This document shows positions 15,610 to 23,269 of a stretch of 29,526 nucleotides of DNA, piece after piece. The position numbers and the translations under genes are program-made. Origin of the DNA: a virus; the IMG/VR virus record IMGVR_UViG_3300032516_000129, positions 1-29,526 of that record; one strand, 5' to 3'. The notes under the pieces were generated by a model. That model saw nothing but the letters and a program-made list of their open reading frames with translations, did no database searches and was not told the DNA's origin. Within the stretch, counting starts at the first letter, position 1. Each line of letters opens with the position of its first letter.

Positions 15610-16825
15610 GTGTCAGTTCCTCCTTCGCCATGGCTCCTTGGTGGAGCCCGGTCAAGAACTCATGGAACCGAGCCGCTGCGTAGTCCCATTGGAAGGAGCT
15701 ACGAACGTGCTCGACACCTGCCTCGCCCAGCTTCCGGCGCGCTCCACTCGATGAGTAGAGCTGCTCGATCGCGTCGCTGAAGGCCTCGATGTCCGCCAGC
15801 CAGAGGTCCTGGCCAGAGGGAACAGTGATGAGCCGCTGTGGCTCGATGAGGATCCCGCCTGGCCCGACGACTTCGGGGATGGCCGAGATGTTCTGCGCGA
15901 TGACCGGGACGCCACATGCGAGCGCCTCGGCCAGGGTCAGCCCGAAGCCTTCGCCGCGGGACGTGGACACGACCAGGTCGGCAGCGTTCACCAGGGCATT
16001 CAAGTCCTGCTGTGGCCATCCCTGGAAGGTGTTGTGGAAGTCGGGGCCGAAGAACCGGCTGCGGTCGATCCGGGGTTCACGGGTGTAGAGCGTGTTCAGG
16101 TCGACACCGGATCCCAGGTCGCTCTGTGAGCAATGGAAGTGCACCTGGATCTCGCGATGCCGCAGCATCACGGGCACCAGGGCCTTGTAGGTGGCGGCGA
16201 AGTCCTTCCGCCCGCTGTTCTTGTCGATGCGCAGTACCAGGAACCCATCGGGGTCGAAGCCGAACGCGCGCTTGCAGTCCTTCTTGGACCGCAGAACCTC
16301 GCCGCTCTGGACCTTGATCGGCTTCTCCCTGACTGGCCAGAAGAGGTCCGTGTCAACGCCGTGGTAGACGAGCTTCGAGCCCGGGTAGTGCTGCCGCCCC
16401 CAGTTGCTCATGGCGACGACGTTCGTGACCTTCGAGAGCACCTCGCCCCATGCAGGGGGGAGGTTCGTCCCGTCGCACGGGATGTAGCTCAGGATCGGCC
16501 GGTACTGGAGCAGCATCCGCTCGGGGTCGTAGCGGTTGTTGAACAGGTAGTGGATGAGGACCGTCGGATCGTTGAGCATCACGACCACGTCCGGCTCCAG
16601 CTTGGCCAGCATCTCGAGGACCCTGGAATAGCCGTAGAGGTCGGTGCCGACCAGCGAGTCTGGCCGGTACAGGTGCATCGGGGTGGGCCAGTAGTCACCG
16701 CGATGGTTGATCGCCAGGACGCTAACCTCGTGCCCGTAATCCTGGACGAGCCGGTCACCGACCGAATGGGTCACCCGGCCGAACCCCGTATGGCAACCGC
16801 CATCCCCAAGCCATAGAACCTTCAC
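15521..16825 (-). CDS. GT4-family glycosyltransferase, GT-B fold
   Basis: A 434-residue retaining-type glycosyltransferase. The N-terminal Rossmann half opens MKVLWLGDGG with a glycine-rich acceptor loop (HTGFGRVTH). The C-terminal half has FLVLRIDKNSGRKD, matching the conserved 'G.....KG/R' donor-phosphate block, and STSRGEGFGLTLAEALACG with the E-x7-E motif (E292, E300) of GT4 enzymes. The linker carries YHGVDTDLFWP, the usual 'hGVD...F.P' signature. The GTG at 16825 follows GGAGGCAGCGC. The last 29 codons overlap the start of the protease gene by 89 bases; the ending is hydrophilic and probably dispensable. Phage GT4 proteins can modify virion proteins or host envelope; the acceptor here is not known. 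Confidence 0.9.
   Translation of the reverse strand: MKVLWLGDGGCHTGFGRVTHSVGDRLVQDYGHEVSVLAINHRGDYWPTPMHLYRPDSLVGTDLYGYSRVLEMLAKLEPDVVVMLNDPTVLIHYLFNNRYDPERMLLQYRPILSYIPCDGTNLPPAWGEVLSKVTNVVAMSNWGRQHYPGSKLVYHGVDTDLFWPVREKPIKVQSGEVLRSKKDCKRAFGFDPDGFLVLRIDKNSGRKDFAATYKALVPVMLRHREIQVHFHCSQSDLGSGVDLNTLYTREPRIDRSRFFGPDFHNTFQGWPQQDLNALVNAADLVVSTSRGEGFGLTLAEALACGVPVIAQNISAIPEVVGPGGILIEPQRLITVPSGQDLWLADIEAFSDAIEQLYSSSGARRKLGEAGVEHVRSSFQWDYAAARFHEFLTGLHQGAMAKEELTHGSDRPGDPDHERGHVQAVLGLAEGGEDS
15619..15625 (-). promoter_or_regulatory. Strong ribosome binding site deciding the protease start
   Basis: AAGGAGG lies nine bases before the ATG at 15609, inside the end of the GT4 glycosyltransferase gene. It shows that the 89-base overlap between the two genes is real and that the protease does not start further downstream. 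Confidence 0.8.
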
Positions 16826-16858
16826 GCGCTGCCTCCACGCCCCGGATGGGGCTCATGG

Positions 16859-17179
16859 TTACTGGCGGCGCACCGTGATCACATTCGGCTCCGCCTGGGT
16901 TTGGATCCTTCCCCCAGCGAAGGTGACCTCCCACTGGACGAGGTAGTCGCCCGGCACCGCGAGGTCGTTCGTGGCCCAGGAATAGCGCACCTGCCCCAGC
17001 GAAGCGTCCACGATGTCCGCAGGCTGGTTCACGGTGAAGCGCTTGTCGTTCTCCTTGCGCATCTGGAAGCGGACTGCCGCAGTCGACAGTCCGGGAAGCG
17101 GCGTCGTCGTCCCCAGCAACACGAGTGTCGAGGTGATGAACGGGCTGGTGTCGCCCTGGACGAAGGTGGCTTCTGTCAT
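16859..17179 (-). CDS. Ig-like protein resembling the N-terminal domain of BppU baseplate upper protein
   Basis: A 106-residue beta protein. The order of short motifs fits the BppU N-terminal/Ig-like pattern: D-x-S-P-F-I near the start, AAVRFQMRK with a hydrophobic strand, DASLGQVRYSW (the 'd...G.v.Y.w' core), LAVPGDYLVQWEVTFAGG (the 'pG.Y..e.evtf..G' core), and a closing NVITVRRQ strand. In lactococcal phages this domain links receptor-binding protein to the baseplate, and small stand-alone forms are common in phages with fibres. ATG at 17179 overlaps the repeat-protein stop by four bases (ATGA). It may anchor the repeat protein or fibre to the virion, which is inference from adjacency. Confidence 0.75.
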   Translation of the reverse strand: MTEATFVQGDTSPFITSTLVLLGTTTPLPGLSTAAVRFQMRKENDKRFTVNQPADIVDASLGQVRYSWATNDLAVPGDYLVQWEVTFAGGRIQTQAEPNVITVRRQ

Positions 17180-19158
17180 GCGATCACGGCCTCCAGGCTG
17201 AAGCTGCCCGTCCTGGTCACCAACTGATAGTCGATGCTGGCGCCGAACTCCAGGGCCGGGTCATCCAGGATGGATGCGAAGTGGTCCGGGGTGCCGATCG
17301 TCCCTCCGAACATGTCCACGGCCAGGATCGAGCTGAACCGGCCGAGGTGGATGTCGGAGATCGATGCGTTCAGCGGGAACGACCCGGACCGGCTGCGGAG
17401 GAAGACCGCGTCGAGCGGGAAGGTGGTCGATGCCGTCCTGAAGATCGTCGCGTCGAAAGTGACGGTACCCGTGCGGAGCCGGTAAAGGATCGCATCGAGT
17501 GTGAGCAGGCCTGCGCGATTGGCCCGCAGAACGGCATCGAGAGCAAGCGATCCGGATGTCCGCCGGATGATCGCTGCATCAAGTGAGAAGTCTCCCGTCC
17601 GGTGCACCAGCACCGACGAGACAAGCGCGTCCAGGGTGAACGACCCGGACCGTGATGCGAACGCGACCGCGTCCAGGGTGAACGACCCGGACCGGTGGGC
17701 CAGGACGATCGCATCAAGGGGCACCGACGCCGAGCGAACGATGTTCAGCTGGGCATCGAGCGAGAAGGAGGCTGCCCGGTGGGTCAGAAGGACGGCATCG
17801 AGGTTCGCCCCGACCGTTCGGGTTGCCCGCACCACCGCGTTGAGGGTGATGCTAGCCTGTGCCGTCTTCCCGATGACCGCGCTGAGCGTCAGGGTGCCAC
17901 TTCGGCTGACCTTGACGACCGCGTCAAGGGTGAGCGTAGCAGACCGATGGGCTAGAAGTACAGCATCCAGTGCGAGGGTGTGCTGTTGTGTGCTGTTGAT
18001 GACCGCATCGAGCGTGATGCTGCCCAACCGGGAACGCAGGATGACGGCATCAAGGGTCAGGCTGGCAGACGCCGTCTTCCTGATGACCGCGCTGAGGGTG
18101 AAGTTCCCGCTGCGCGTGATGACGATGACTGCATCAAGGGTGAGCGTGCCCGTCCGCGTCTTGAAGATGACCGCATCGAGGGTCGCTGTTCGTGCCTGTT
18201 CACGCTTGATGACCGCGTCAAGGGTGAGGCTGACGGACCTCGGTGCCAGAACGATGGCATCAAGCTTGAATGACCCAGCCTGGGTCTTGAACAGGACCGC
18301 GTTGAGGGTGAATTCGCCCCCGGTGACCCCCTGGATCCAGGCGTCAAGGGTGAAGGTACCGGCCTGGGCCCTGAGGACGATCGCGTCCAGCACAAGTGTG
18401 CTGGTGCGAGTCTTCAGGACGACCGCATCGAGGGTGAGGCTCGCAGCCAGCGTCTTCTGGATGACCGCGTCGAGGGCGAAGCTCGACGCCTGTGTCTTCC
18501 TGATGACCGCGTCGAGGGTAAGGCTGCCCGACCGCGTGATGACGATGACCGCGTCGAGGGTGAAGCTGCCCGACCGGTTCTTGAAGAGGACCGCGTCGAG
18601 GGTGAGCGACCCGGACCTGGCCTTCAGGATGATCGCATCGAGCGTGAATGACCCCGAGCGCGTAACGGCGATCGCCGCATCGAGTGTGAACGGGATGCCC
18701 CAGTTCGCGAGCAGCGTCCGGGACGTGACCTGCGTGACGCGAGCTACCGCGTCATTGGGCAGGACCAGCGTCCTGGCGATGACCTGGGTGAACCGCGCGA
18801 CCGCGTCGTTCGGCAGGACCAGCGTCCTGGCGGTGACCTGGGTGAACCGGGTGGGCGGGAACTGGATGACCGCATCAAGCGTGAACGTGGCCGTCCGGGC
18901 CTTGAGGACGACAGCGTCGAGCGTGAACGATCCCGACAGCGTCTTCTGGATGACCGCGTCGAGGGTGAAGCCGCCAGAGAAGCCGCGGACCAGGACTGCG
19001 TCGAGAGCAAAGCTGCCCGACAGCGTCTTCTGGATGACCGCGTCGAGGGTGATACCCGTCGGCGTGACAACGGTCTCCTCCATAAGGAGGTTACCGGAGG
19101 CGTCTTCCAGCTGATAGCCAAAGGCCGAGGTTTCGAGTTCGTACTTGGGGGTTGCCAT
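17176..19158 (-). CDS. Protein made of about 38 tandem 14-residue repeats (consensus SGSFTLDAVI-x-K-T-R)
   Basis: A 660-residue protein built almost wholly of a 14-residue repeat (42 bases) with consensus S-G-S-[FL]-T-L-D-A-[VI]-[IVL]-x-x-x-[RL]. About 38 copies are seen, with L-D-A best conserved (Asn or Ser sometimes replaces Asp). The array is broken once by two and a half copies of an 18-residue repeat, and once by a three-residue insertion in the unit with LVSSVLVHR. The C-terminal 70 residues have a non-repeat segment (SSILAVDMFGGTIG) followed by one last unit. The alternating hydrophobic pattern with a basic turn suggests stacked beta strands, as in a solenoid or fibre shaft. Start: ATG at 19158 with AAGGG upstream; a GTG at 19197 is possible but has no clear ribosome binding site. 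Family not recognised. Confidence 0.78.
   Translation of the reverse strand: MATPKYELETSAFGYQLEDASGNLLMEETVVTPTGITLDAVIQKTLSGSFALDAVLVRGFSGGFTLDAVIQKTLSGSFTLDAVVLKARTATFTLDAVIQFPPTRFTQVTARTLVLPNDAVARFTQVIARTLVLPNDAVARVTQVTSRTLLANWGIPFTLDAAIAVTRSGSFTLDAIILKARSGSLTLDAVLFKNRSGSFTLDAVIVITRSGSLTLDAVIRKTQASSFALDAVIQKTLAASLTLDAVVLKTRTSTLVLDAIVLRAQAGTFTLDAWIQGVTGGEFTLNAVLFKTQAGSFKLDAIVLAPRSVSLTLDAVIKREQARTATLDAVIFKTRTGTLTLDAVIVITRSGNFTLSAVIRKTASASLTLDAVILRSRLGSITLDAVINSTQQHTLALDAVLLAHRSATLTLDAVVKVSRSGTLTLSAVIGKTAQASITLNAVVRATRTVGANLDAVLLTHRAASFSLDAQLNIVRSASVPLDAIVLAHRSGSFTLDAVAFASRSGSFTLDALVSSVLVHRTGDFSLDAAIIRRTSGSLALDAVLRANRAGLLTLDAILYRLRTGTVTFDATIFRTASTTFPLDAVFLRSRSGSFPLNASISDIHLGRFSSILAVDMFGGTIGTPDHFASILDDPALEFGASIDYQLVTRTGSFSLEAVIA
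17355..19056 (-). repeat. Array of 42-base coding repeats
   Basis: About 37 imperfect copies of a 42-base unit, in frame with a 14-residue protein repeat. The plus strand shows the recurring core GACCGCGTCGAGGGTGAA with variation, about every 42 bases. Copies differ at many third positions, so the array is old or under selection for the protein pattern; a few neighbouring pairs are close to identical (for example near 17630-17700 and 18540-18600), suggesting more recent duplication. Confidence 0.9.
18697..18852 (-). repeat. Two and a half copies of a 54-base (18-residue) repeat
   Basis: Copy 1 is 18796-18849, copy 2 is 18742-18795, and a partial third ends near 18709. The encoded unit is RFTQV-x-ARTLVLPNDAVA. 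The two full copies are nearly identical in DNA, so the duplication is recent. It interrupts the 14-residue array without breaking the reading frame. Confidence 0.85.
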
Positions 19159-19207
19159 CAGGGGACCCTTCGGCTGCTTGGGCTTCTTGCGAGGCACATC
19201 AGCGTGA

Positions 19208-20905
19208 CTACGAGTACGCAGTCACGACGATGCAGCCGTGTCCTCCCCGTCCGCCGAAGCCTCCCGCGATGCCGCCACCGCCGCCGCCGCCGCCGCCAGG
19301 GAAGCCGCCCGTCCCGCCCGTGACGACAGCCGAGCCGCCGCCCACGCCACCAGAGCCGCCGTACGGCAGCAGCGTGGAGTCGGTGCCGCTCTGGCCCTGC
19401 GTGGCGATGACTCCGATGGCCCCGCCTCCAGCGCCAGAGCCACTGATGGTCGCCGCCGTCTTGCCGCCCGAGCCGCCGCCGCCGCCGCGCAGCGAGTAGC
19501 CGTTGTTGACGCTCGTGAGGCCCGCGTCGGTGTCCGCTCCGGACTCACCGCCCCCACCGCCCCACTCGGCAGGAGAGCCGCCTGTGTTCGCGGTCGTGCC
19601 GGATCCACCGCGCCCACCGACAGCGCCCAGCCCTGCACCTGCCGTGGCTGCCTCCAGGGCGACGCGGGTGGTCGCCACTGCGGGGGTCGTGACACCTCTA
19701 CCAGCCCCAGAGCCACCGTTACCACCGTCCGCTGACGCCGCCGCCGTGGCGACGACGCCGAGGACGCGGGATGTGCTCGTGAGGGGGCCTCTGTTGCCCT
19801 TGTCGAACTCCGACAGGGAGGCGGCAGACCCGGCTGCGTTGAGCGCCACGCCGACGATGCCACCCTTGCCGGGGTGGACGTTGACGGGCGAGGTCAGGTC
19901 GTCGGCGCGATACCACGCCTCGTCATACCCGCCTCCGCCTCCGCCCCCGCCACCGGCAGCGGTGGCCACAGACTGGCCTCCAGATCCGCCCTGGCCACCG
20001 TCGCATACCTGGACGAAGACATTGCGGGCGAAGGGCGGGATAGGCCACGAGTCATCGACGTCGATGGACGACCCGATGAACGTGAAGATCTCGGGCGGGA
20101 ACCCTGCCGCTGGCTTGCTCGCGGTGTCGGCAGGCAGCCAGTGGATGCGGGTGCACAGGTCGGACGACGAGTTCGTCCACACGACCGTCGTCGCCTTGAC
20201 CGAACCGTGCGACGCCTTGATGCCCGTCGAGACGTAGATCCCCCCGCCGGTACCGTCCGTGGTCCCGTCATCGAACTGCTCCGTGACGCTCGTCAGGTCC
20301 GTATTCGCGAGCGTCCCTCCGGCCATTCCGGCCGCGTTATCAGCCGAGCCGACCCAGACGTCCATGACCAGCACCTGATCGCACGGCGCAACGCTCTTGG
20401 GGCTGGTGCCTGCGGTCGAGGCGGTGACCTTGAAGTTGTTGCCGCCGAAGTGGAACGGGTTGCCCGTGGTCGGGCATCCCCGGATGGCGATCATCACGCC
20501 GTAGGTATGGTCGCCCGTGTCCGGGATGGTCGGCGCGACCTCGGAGCCACCGTCGCGCTTCCACCACAGGCCCGCGCGGGTCGAGCCAGCCGTCACGGTC
20601 AGGCCGATGCCGTTCTGGGGGCCGAGCCTCGTGTAGCCAGCGATGTCGGTGATGTTCTCGTTGCTCGACTGGAGGATGAGCAGGAGGATGTCGTTGGTCG
20701 CGTGCACCCCCGGCAGGGTGGCGGTGGGGACGCCGGTCCCAGAGAACTCGACGCCAACAGACGCGATGGTCGGCACGTCCACGCCGAACGCAGCGATCTG
20801 CGACAGCGTCATCTTCTTGGAGGTGCCGCTCTCGTTGACGCCGAACTCCGACACCCCGGTGGGGGTCGTGACAGCCGAGAGGGCTGAGATCTTGGTATCG
20901 GGCAT
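19208..20905 (-). CDS. Glycine-rich tail-fibre-like protein
   Basis: A 565-residue protein. The N terminus, MPDTKISALSAVTTPTG followed by KKMTLSQIAAF, is typical of the virion-attachment end of phage fibre proteins. A middle beta-rich domain follows (about 45-260). From about 280, the segment WPIPPFARNVFVQV leads into long runs of glycine broken by short polar stretches, up to a glycine run and GRGGHGCIVVTAYS at the C terminus. This layout matches glycine-rich fibre and adhesin domains that pack as polyglycine-type helices and often carry host-recognition loops. ATG at 20905 follows AAGGGAGGGATCC. A surface fibre is likely. Finding it between portal and protease rather than after the tail genes is unusual. 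Confidence 0.8.
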   Translation of the reverse strand: MPDTKISALSAVTTPTGVSEFGVNESGTSKKMTLSQIAAFGVDVPTIASVGVEFSGTGVPTATLPGVHATNDILLLILQSSNENITDIAGYTRLGPQNGIGLTVTAGSTRAGLWWKRDGGSEVAPTIPDTGDHTYGVMIAIRGCPTTGNPFHFGGNNFKVTASTAGTSPKSVAPCDQVLVMDVWVGSADNAAGMAGGTLANTDLTSVTEQFDDGTTDGTGGGIYVSTGIKASHGSVKATTVVWTNSSSDLCTRIHWLPADTASKPAAGFPPEIFTFIGSSIDVDDSWPIPPFARNVFVQVCDGGQGGSGGQSVATAAGGGGGGGGGYDEAWYRADDLTSPVNVHPGKGGIVGVALNAAGSAASLSEFDKGNRGPLTSTSRVLGVVATAAASADGGNGGSGAGRGVTTPAVATTRVALEAATAGAGLGAVGGRGGSGTTANTGGSPAEWGGGGGESGADTDAGLTSVNNGYSLRGGGGGSGGKTAATISGSGAGGGAIGVIATQGQSGTDSTLLPYGGSGGVGGGSAVVTGGTGGFPGGGGGGGGGIAGGFGGRGGHGCIVVTAYS

Positions 20906-20946
20906 TTGGGCTGGATCCCTCCCTTGTCGACCCGGCTGGATCCGGG
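20906..20946 (-). promoter_or_regulatory. Leader of the glycine-rich fibre gene (small hairpin plus ribosome binding site)
   Basis: The 41-base gap holds a 5-base-pair hairpin (20931-20935 with 20942-20946) followed by AAGGGAGGGATCC at 20913-20925, with two GGATCC palindromes. It resembles the leader at 21931-21974. Confidence 0.5.
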
Positions 20947-21930
20947 CTAAGCAGTGACCTTGACGCCGAACTCGGCCGCGTTGACGTTAGCTACCGTCCA
21001 GGCAGCGGAGGTATTGGGGTCCGTCTCGTACACCTGGGCAAAGCCACCATAGACAGCCCCGAGCGTCTGGCTGTTGCCGTCGTAGTTGACGCCCCCGCGC
21101 CGGATCACCGTGCCTGCAGAGCGCACGCCAGCGTCGGTCTTCTCGGCAACGAAGGACGGCTGTACCCCGATGACCGTCCCCGTCAGGCCAAGCGCCGGGA
21201 AGGTGAACGAGTCCCGCAGCCCGCTGACGCCGGACGAGACGTAATCGGTATCCGAGTTGGGGGTGGCATCGTCGACGTCATCGAAGTGGGTGCCGCCCGT
21301 CGAGGGAGTCAGGTCTACGTTCGTGCCATCCGCGGTCGGGAACTTCGTGAGGACCCGGCAGTCCCCGTAGAAGGCGCTGCCGCCAGAGGCGAGGTACACG
21401 TCATCGAAGTCCTGCCGGGTACCCACATTGGAGCGCAGGCTGATCGCGTCGATGACACCAGTCCCGCCGTTCCTGGTGTCAAGGCTGCCCGTCGGGCCGA
21501 TGATGGAGACGCCGTTGAAGCGGACCTCCCAGGCGCCCGTCGTGTCATGGCACTTGTAGTAGACCTCGATGAAGTACCAGCCGTTCGTGGCGACCCCCTG
21601 GGCCGAGCTCGTGGCAGGGATGTTGCCGCCCCGGGAGATGGTGAAGGTGCCATTCCCGTTGTAGGTGAACCGTCCATGCTCGGTCGCGCCCTCGAAGAAC
21701 CGGAGGAGGTCCTGTGCCGAGGAGGCGTTGGCAGGGCGCCACGCGAAGCCGACGAGGTATTCGGCGTTGGCGGGGACGCCCCTGAGGAGGTTCAGGTTGG
21801 TCAGCCCGCAGGAATTGCCGCTGAACCGGCCGGTCTGGATGGTGGGCGTCCCGCCAGACCAGCCCCAGATGATGATGTCGGACCCGGCGACCTCATCGAA
21901 ACCTTCGATGTACTCGAGAACTTGAGCCAC
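20947..21930 (-). CDS. Virion structural protein with lectin-like (concanavalin/LamG-like) N-terminal part
   Basis: A 327-residue all-beta protein. The first 190 residues begin with IEGFDEV and continue through FTYNGNGTFTIS, GWYFIEVYYKC and GAWEVRFNGV, ending with DDVYLASG; this order matches the jelly-roll (concanavalin/LamG-like) modules of phage surface proteins, where 'W..iE.......G..ev.vnG' is typical. The second part has YGDCRVLTKFPTADGT and ends with AAWTVANVNAAEFGVKV, a pattern known from structural proteins of many environmental phages. The GTG at 21930 follows AAGGAGGG. Its leader resembles that of the next gene. Probable role: fibre or capsid surface protein that binds sugar. The binding target is unknown. 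Confidence 0.8.
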   Translation of the reverse strand: MAQVLEYIEGFDEVAGSDIIIWGWSGGTPTIQTGRFSGNSCGLTNLNLLRGVPANAEYLVGFAWRPANASSAQDLLRFFEGATEHGRFTYNGNGTFTISRGGNIPATSSAQGVATNGWYFIEVYYKCHDTTGAWEVRFNGVSIIGPTGSLDTRNGGTGVIDAISLRSNVGTRQDFDDVYLASGGSAFYGDCRVLTKFPTADGTNVDLTPSTGGTHFDDVDDATPNSDTDYVSSGVSGLRDSFTFPALGLTGTVIGVQPSFVAEKTDAGVRSAGTVIRRGGVNYDGNSQTLGAVYGGFAQVYETDPNTSAAWTVANVNAAEFGVKVTA

Positions 21931-21974
21931 GGGCGGGATCCCTCCTTACGCCGGTTGGATCCGGCGAGCGGAGG
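21931..21974 (-). promoter_or_regulatory. Leader of the lectin-like gene (small hairpin plus ribosome binding site)
   Basis: The 44-base gap holds a 6-base-pair hairpin (21949-21954 with 21961-21966) followed by AAGGAGGGATCC at 21936-21947. Two GGATCC palindromes are present. The same arrangement occurs before the next gene at 20906-20946, so it looks like a duplicated translation leader. Confidence 0.5.
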
Positions 21975-22442
21975 TCAGGCCTCCGTTGCGTCTAGTGTGC
22001 CTGATATGTCGGGGTCTGGATAGATGGGTTCCACAAGGGACAGGAGCGGTCTGGCGAGGGTCTCGACATCATCGCCCATGCAGACCTGTCCATTGGGCAG
22101 GATCCACATCCGGTCGAAGTGCCACTCGTGACACGGGTCGCGCCGCCTCTTGCCGATGCCATAGGCGATCAGCTCCCGGCGTTCGGATGGGGCGAATGTG
22201 CCGATGTGCTTGGCTGTGTAGTAGGGGATCTCCCCCTCCCAGACGACCATCGAGAAGACCAGCGCCCCCATCCCCTTGTGGAAGAAGTGCCAGGTGCCCT
22301 CGCACCGCATGAAGTAGAAGTGCTTCTTCGACCAGCCCGGCTCGTCCAGGTCGATCGTCTGGGGCTCGGCGCCTGCAGGCACGACGACGAGGAAGTACGG
22401 GTTGTCGCCCTGCCACTCGGGCAGGGCAAGCTGGTCTACCAC
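21975..22442 (-). CDS. Hypothetical protein downstream of GT2 glycosyltransferase
   Basis: A 155-residue protein, aromatic- and His-rich in the middle (KKHFYFMRCEGTWHFFHKG, then CHEWHFDRMW) with only two cysteines far apart. It has no signal peptide or membrane segment. The start is a GTG at 22442, overlapping the glycosyltransferase by seven bases, so the two are likely co-translated. The acidic Pro-rich tail (EPIYPDPDI) looks disordered. I do not recognise a family. Context allows an accessory to glycosylation or a small virion protein, and neither can be decided here. Confidence 0.7.
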   Translation of the reverse strand: MVDQLALPEWQGDNPYFLVVVPAGAEPQTIDLDEPGWSKKHFYFMRCEGTWHFFHKGMGALVFSMVVWEGEIPYYTAKHIGTFAPSERRELIAYGIGKRRRDPCHEWHFDRMWILPNGQVCMGDDVETLARPLLSLVEPIYPDPDISGTLDATEA

Positions 22443-23269
22443 TCCAGGAGCCGCTTGGCCTGGGAGGCCGACATGGTCGGCAGCCCCATCTTGCTGTTCA
22501 TCTTCCGGCGCATCCGCTCGGTGTCAGGGTCGCGCTTGGCGATCTGCTCCCAGAAGTGCTCCAGGCCGAATATGGTCTCGCCCACATGCCCGATCTTGAT
22601 CCTGGTGTCGACGAAGATCCGGACACCCGCGTCCTTGGCCTTCTGGCAGAAGCCGATGTCCTCGCCCATGTAGGCGGTCCACTCGAAGAAGAGCCAGGGA
22701 GGCAGGGAGGCCCGCTCGGCCACGTGCGGCATCGGGCCACCCATGATCGCCTCGAATGCCGGTACCCCGATGATCACGAAGGCCATGCCGGTGGCATCGA
22801 CCTCGACCACATCCGATGCCCACTTCTCGAGGAAGTTGTAGGCGCCCGACCTTGGCTGCTCCCGCATGTACATCGTGGGCTGATGGGGAGGCACGCGCCG
22901 GACGCAAAGCCCGCCCATCATGATCGGGGCGCCCGGCAAGTACTCGACCATCTCGTCATAGCTCTTGACCAGCGCGCCGATCTGGCCTGGATCCCAGACC
23001 ATGTCATCGTCGATGAACAGCAGCCAGTCACCCCTCATGCGCTGAACGCACTCGTTGCGCTGGAGCGTCAGGACGCTGCCCTGGACGATCAGCCGGTCAA
23101 GCGTCTTCCCGCCCAGGAAGTTGTACTCGGACTGCATCAGCGACGTCGCCGTGCGGGTGTTCATGTGGTCCCGGACCGGGAGGGCCAGCGTCCCCATGGG
23201 ATCGCCAGCCCGGGTCTGGATGACAGAGACCGACGCCAGTGGCGCCGGATCGACATGCACGACCTTCAC
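22436..23269 (-). CDS. GT2-family glycosyltransferase
   Basis: A 277-residue GT-A glycosyltransferase. The metal and nucleotide-sugar binding motif is WLLFIDDDMVWDP (D87-D89). The catalytic-base region is YMGEDIGFCQKAKDAG (E203, D204), where GT2 enzymes carry their 'ED' motif, and a following IKIGHVG holds the late His (H228). An RNECVQRM segment upstream corresponds to the usual 'aRN..v' acceptor block. No membrane segment is seen, so it acts in the cytoplasm. The start is a GTG at 23269 overlapping the epimerase stop (GTGA). It is closest to phage-borne GT2 proteins that modify virion components or cell-surface sugars; which of the two is not clear from sequence. Confidence 0.88.
   Translation of the reverse strand: MKVVHVDPAPLASVSVIQTRAGDPMGTLALPVRDHMNTRTATSLMQSEYNFLGGKTLDRLIVQGSVLTLQRNECVQRMRGDWLLFIDDDMVWDPGQIGALVKSYDEMVEYLPGAPIMMGGLCVRRVPPHQPTMYMREQPRSGAYNFLEKWASDVVEVDATGMAFVIIGVPAFEAIMGGPMPHVAERASLPPWLFFEWTAYMGEDIGFCQKAKDAGVRIFVDTRIKIGHVGETIFGLEHFWEQIAKRDPDTERMRRKMNSKMGLPTMSASQAKRLLEW

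Noticed and set aside
17355-19056. CRISPR array
   Set aside because: The 42-base units are contiguous, imperfect, in frame and coding; there are no unique spacers between identical repeats and no cas genes.
17501-19114. Plus-strand open frame of 537 codons with a repeated TASRV-like pattern
   Set aside because: It is the antisense reading of the 42-base repeat array. The repeat keeps this frame open and gives it false regularity. No ribosome binding site or neighbours support it.
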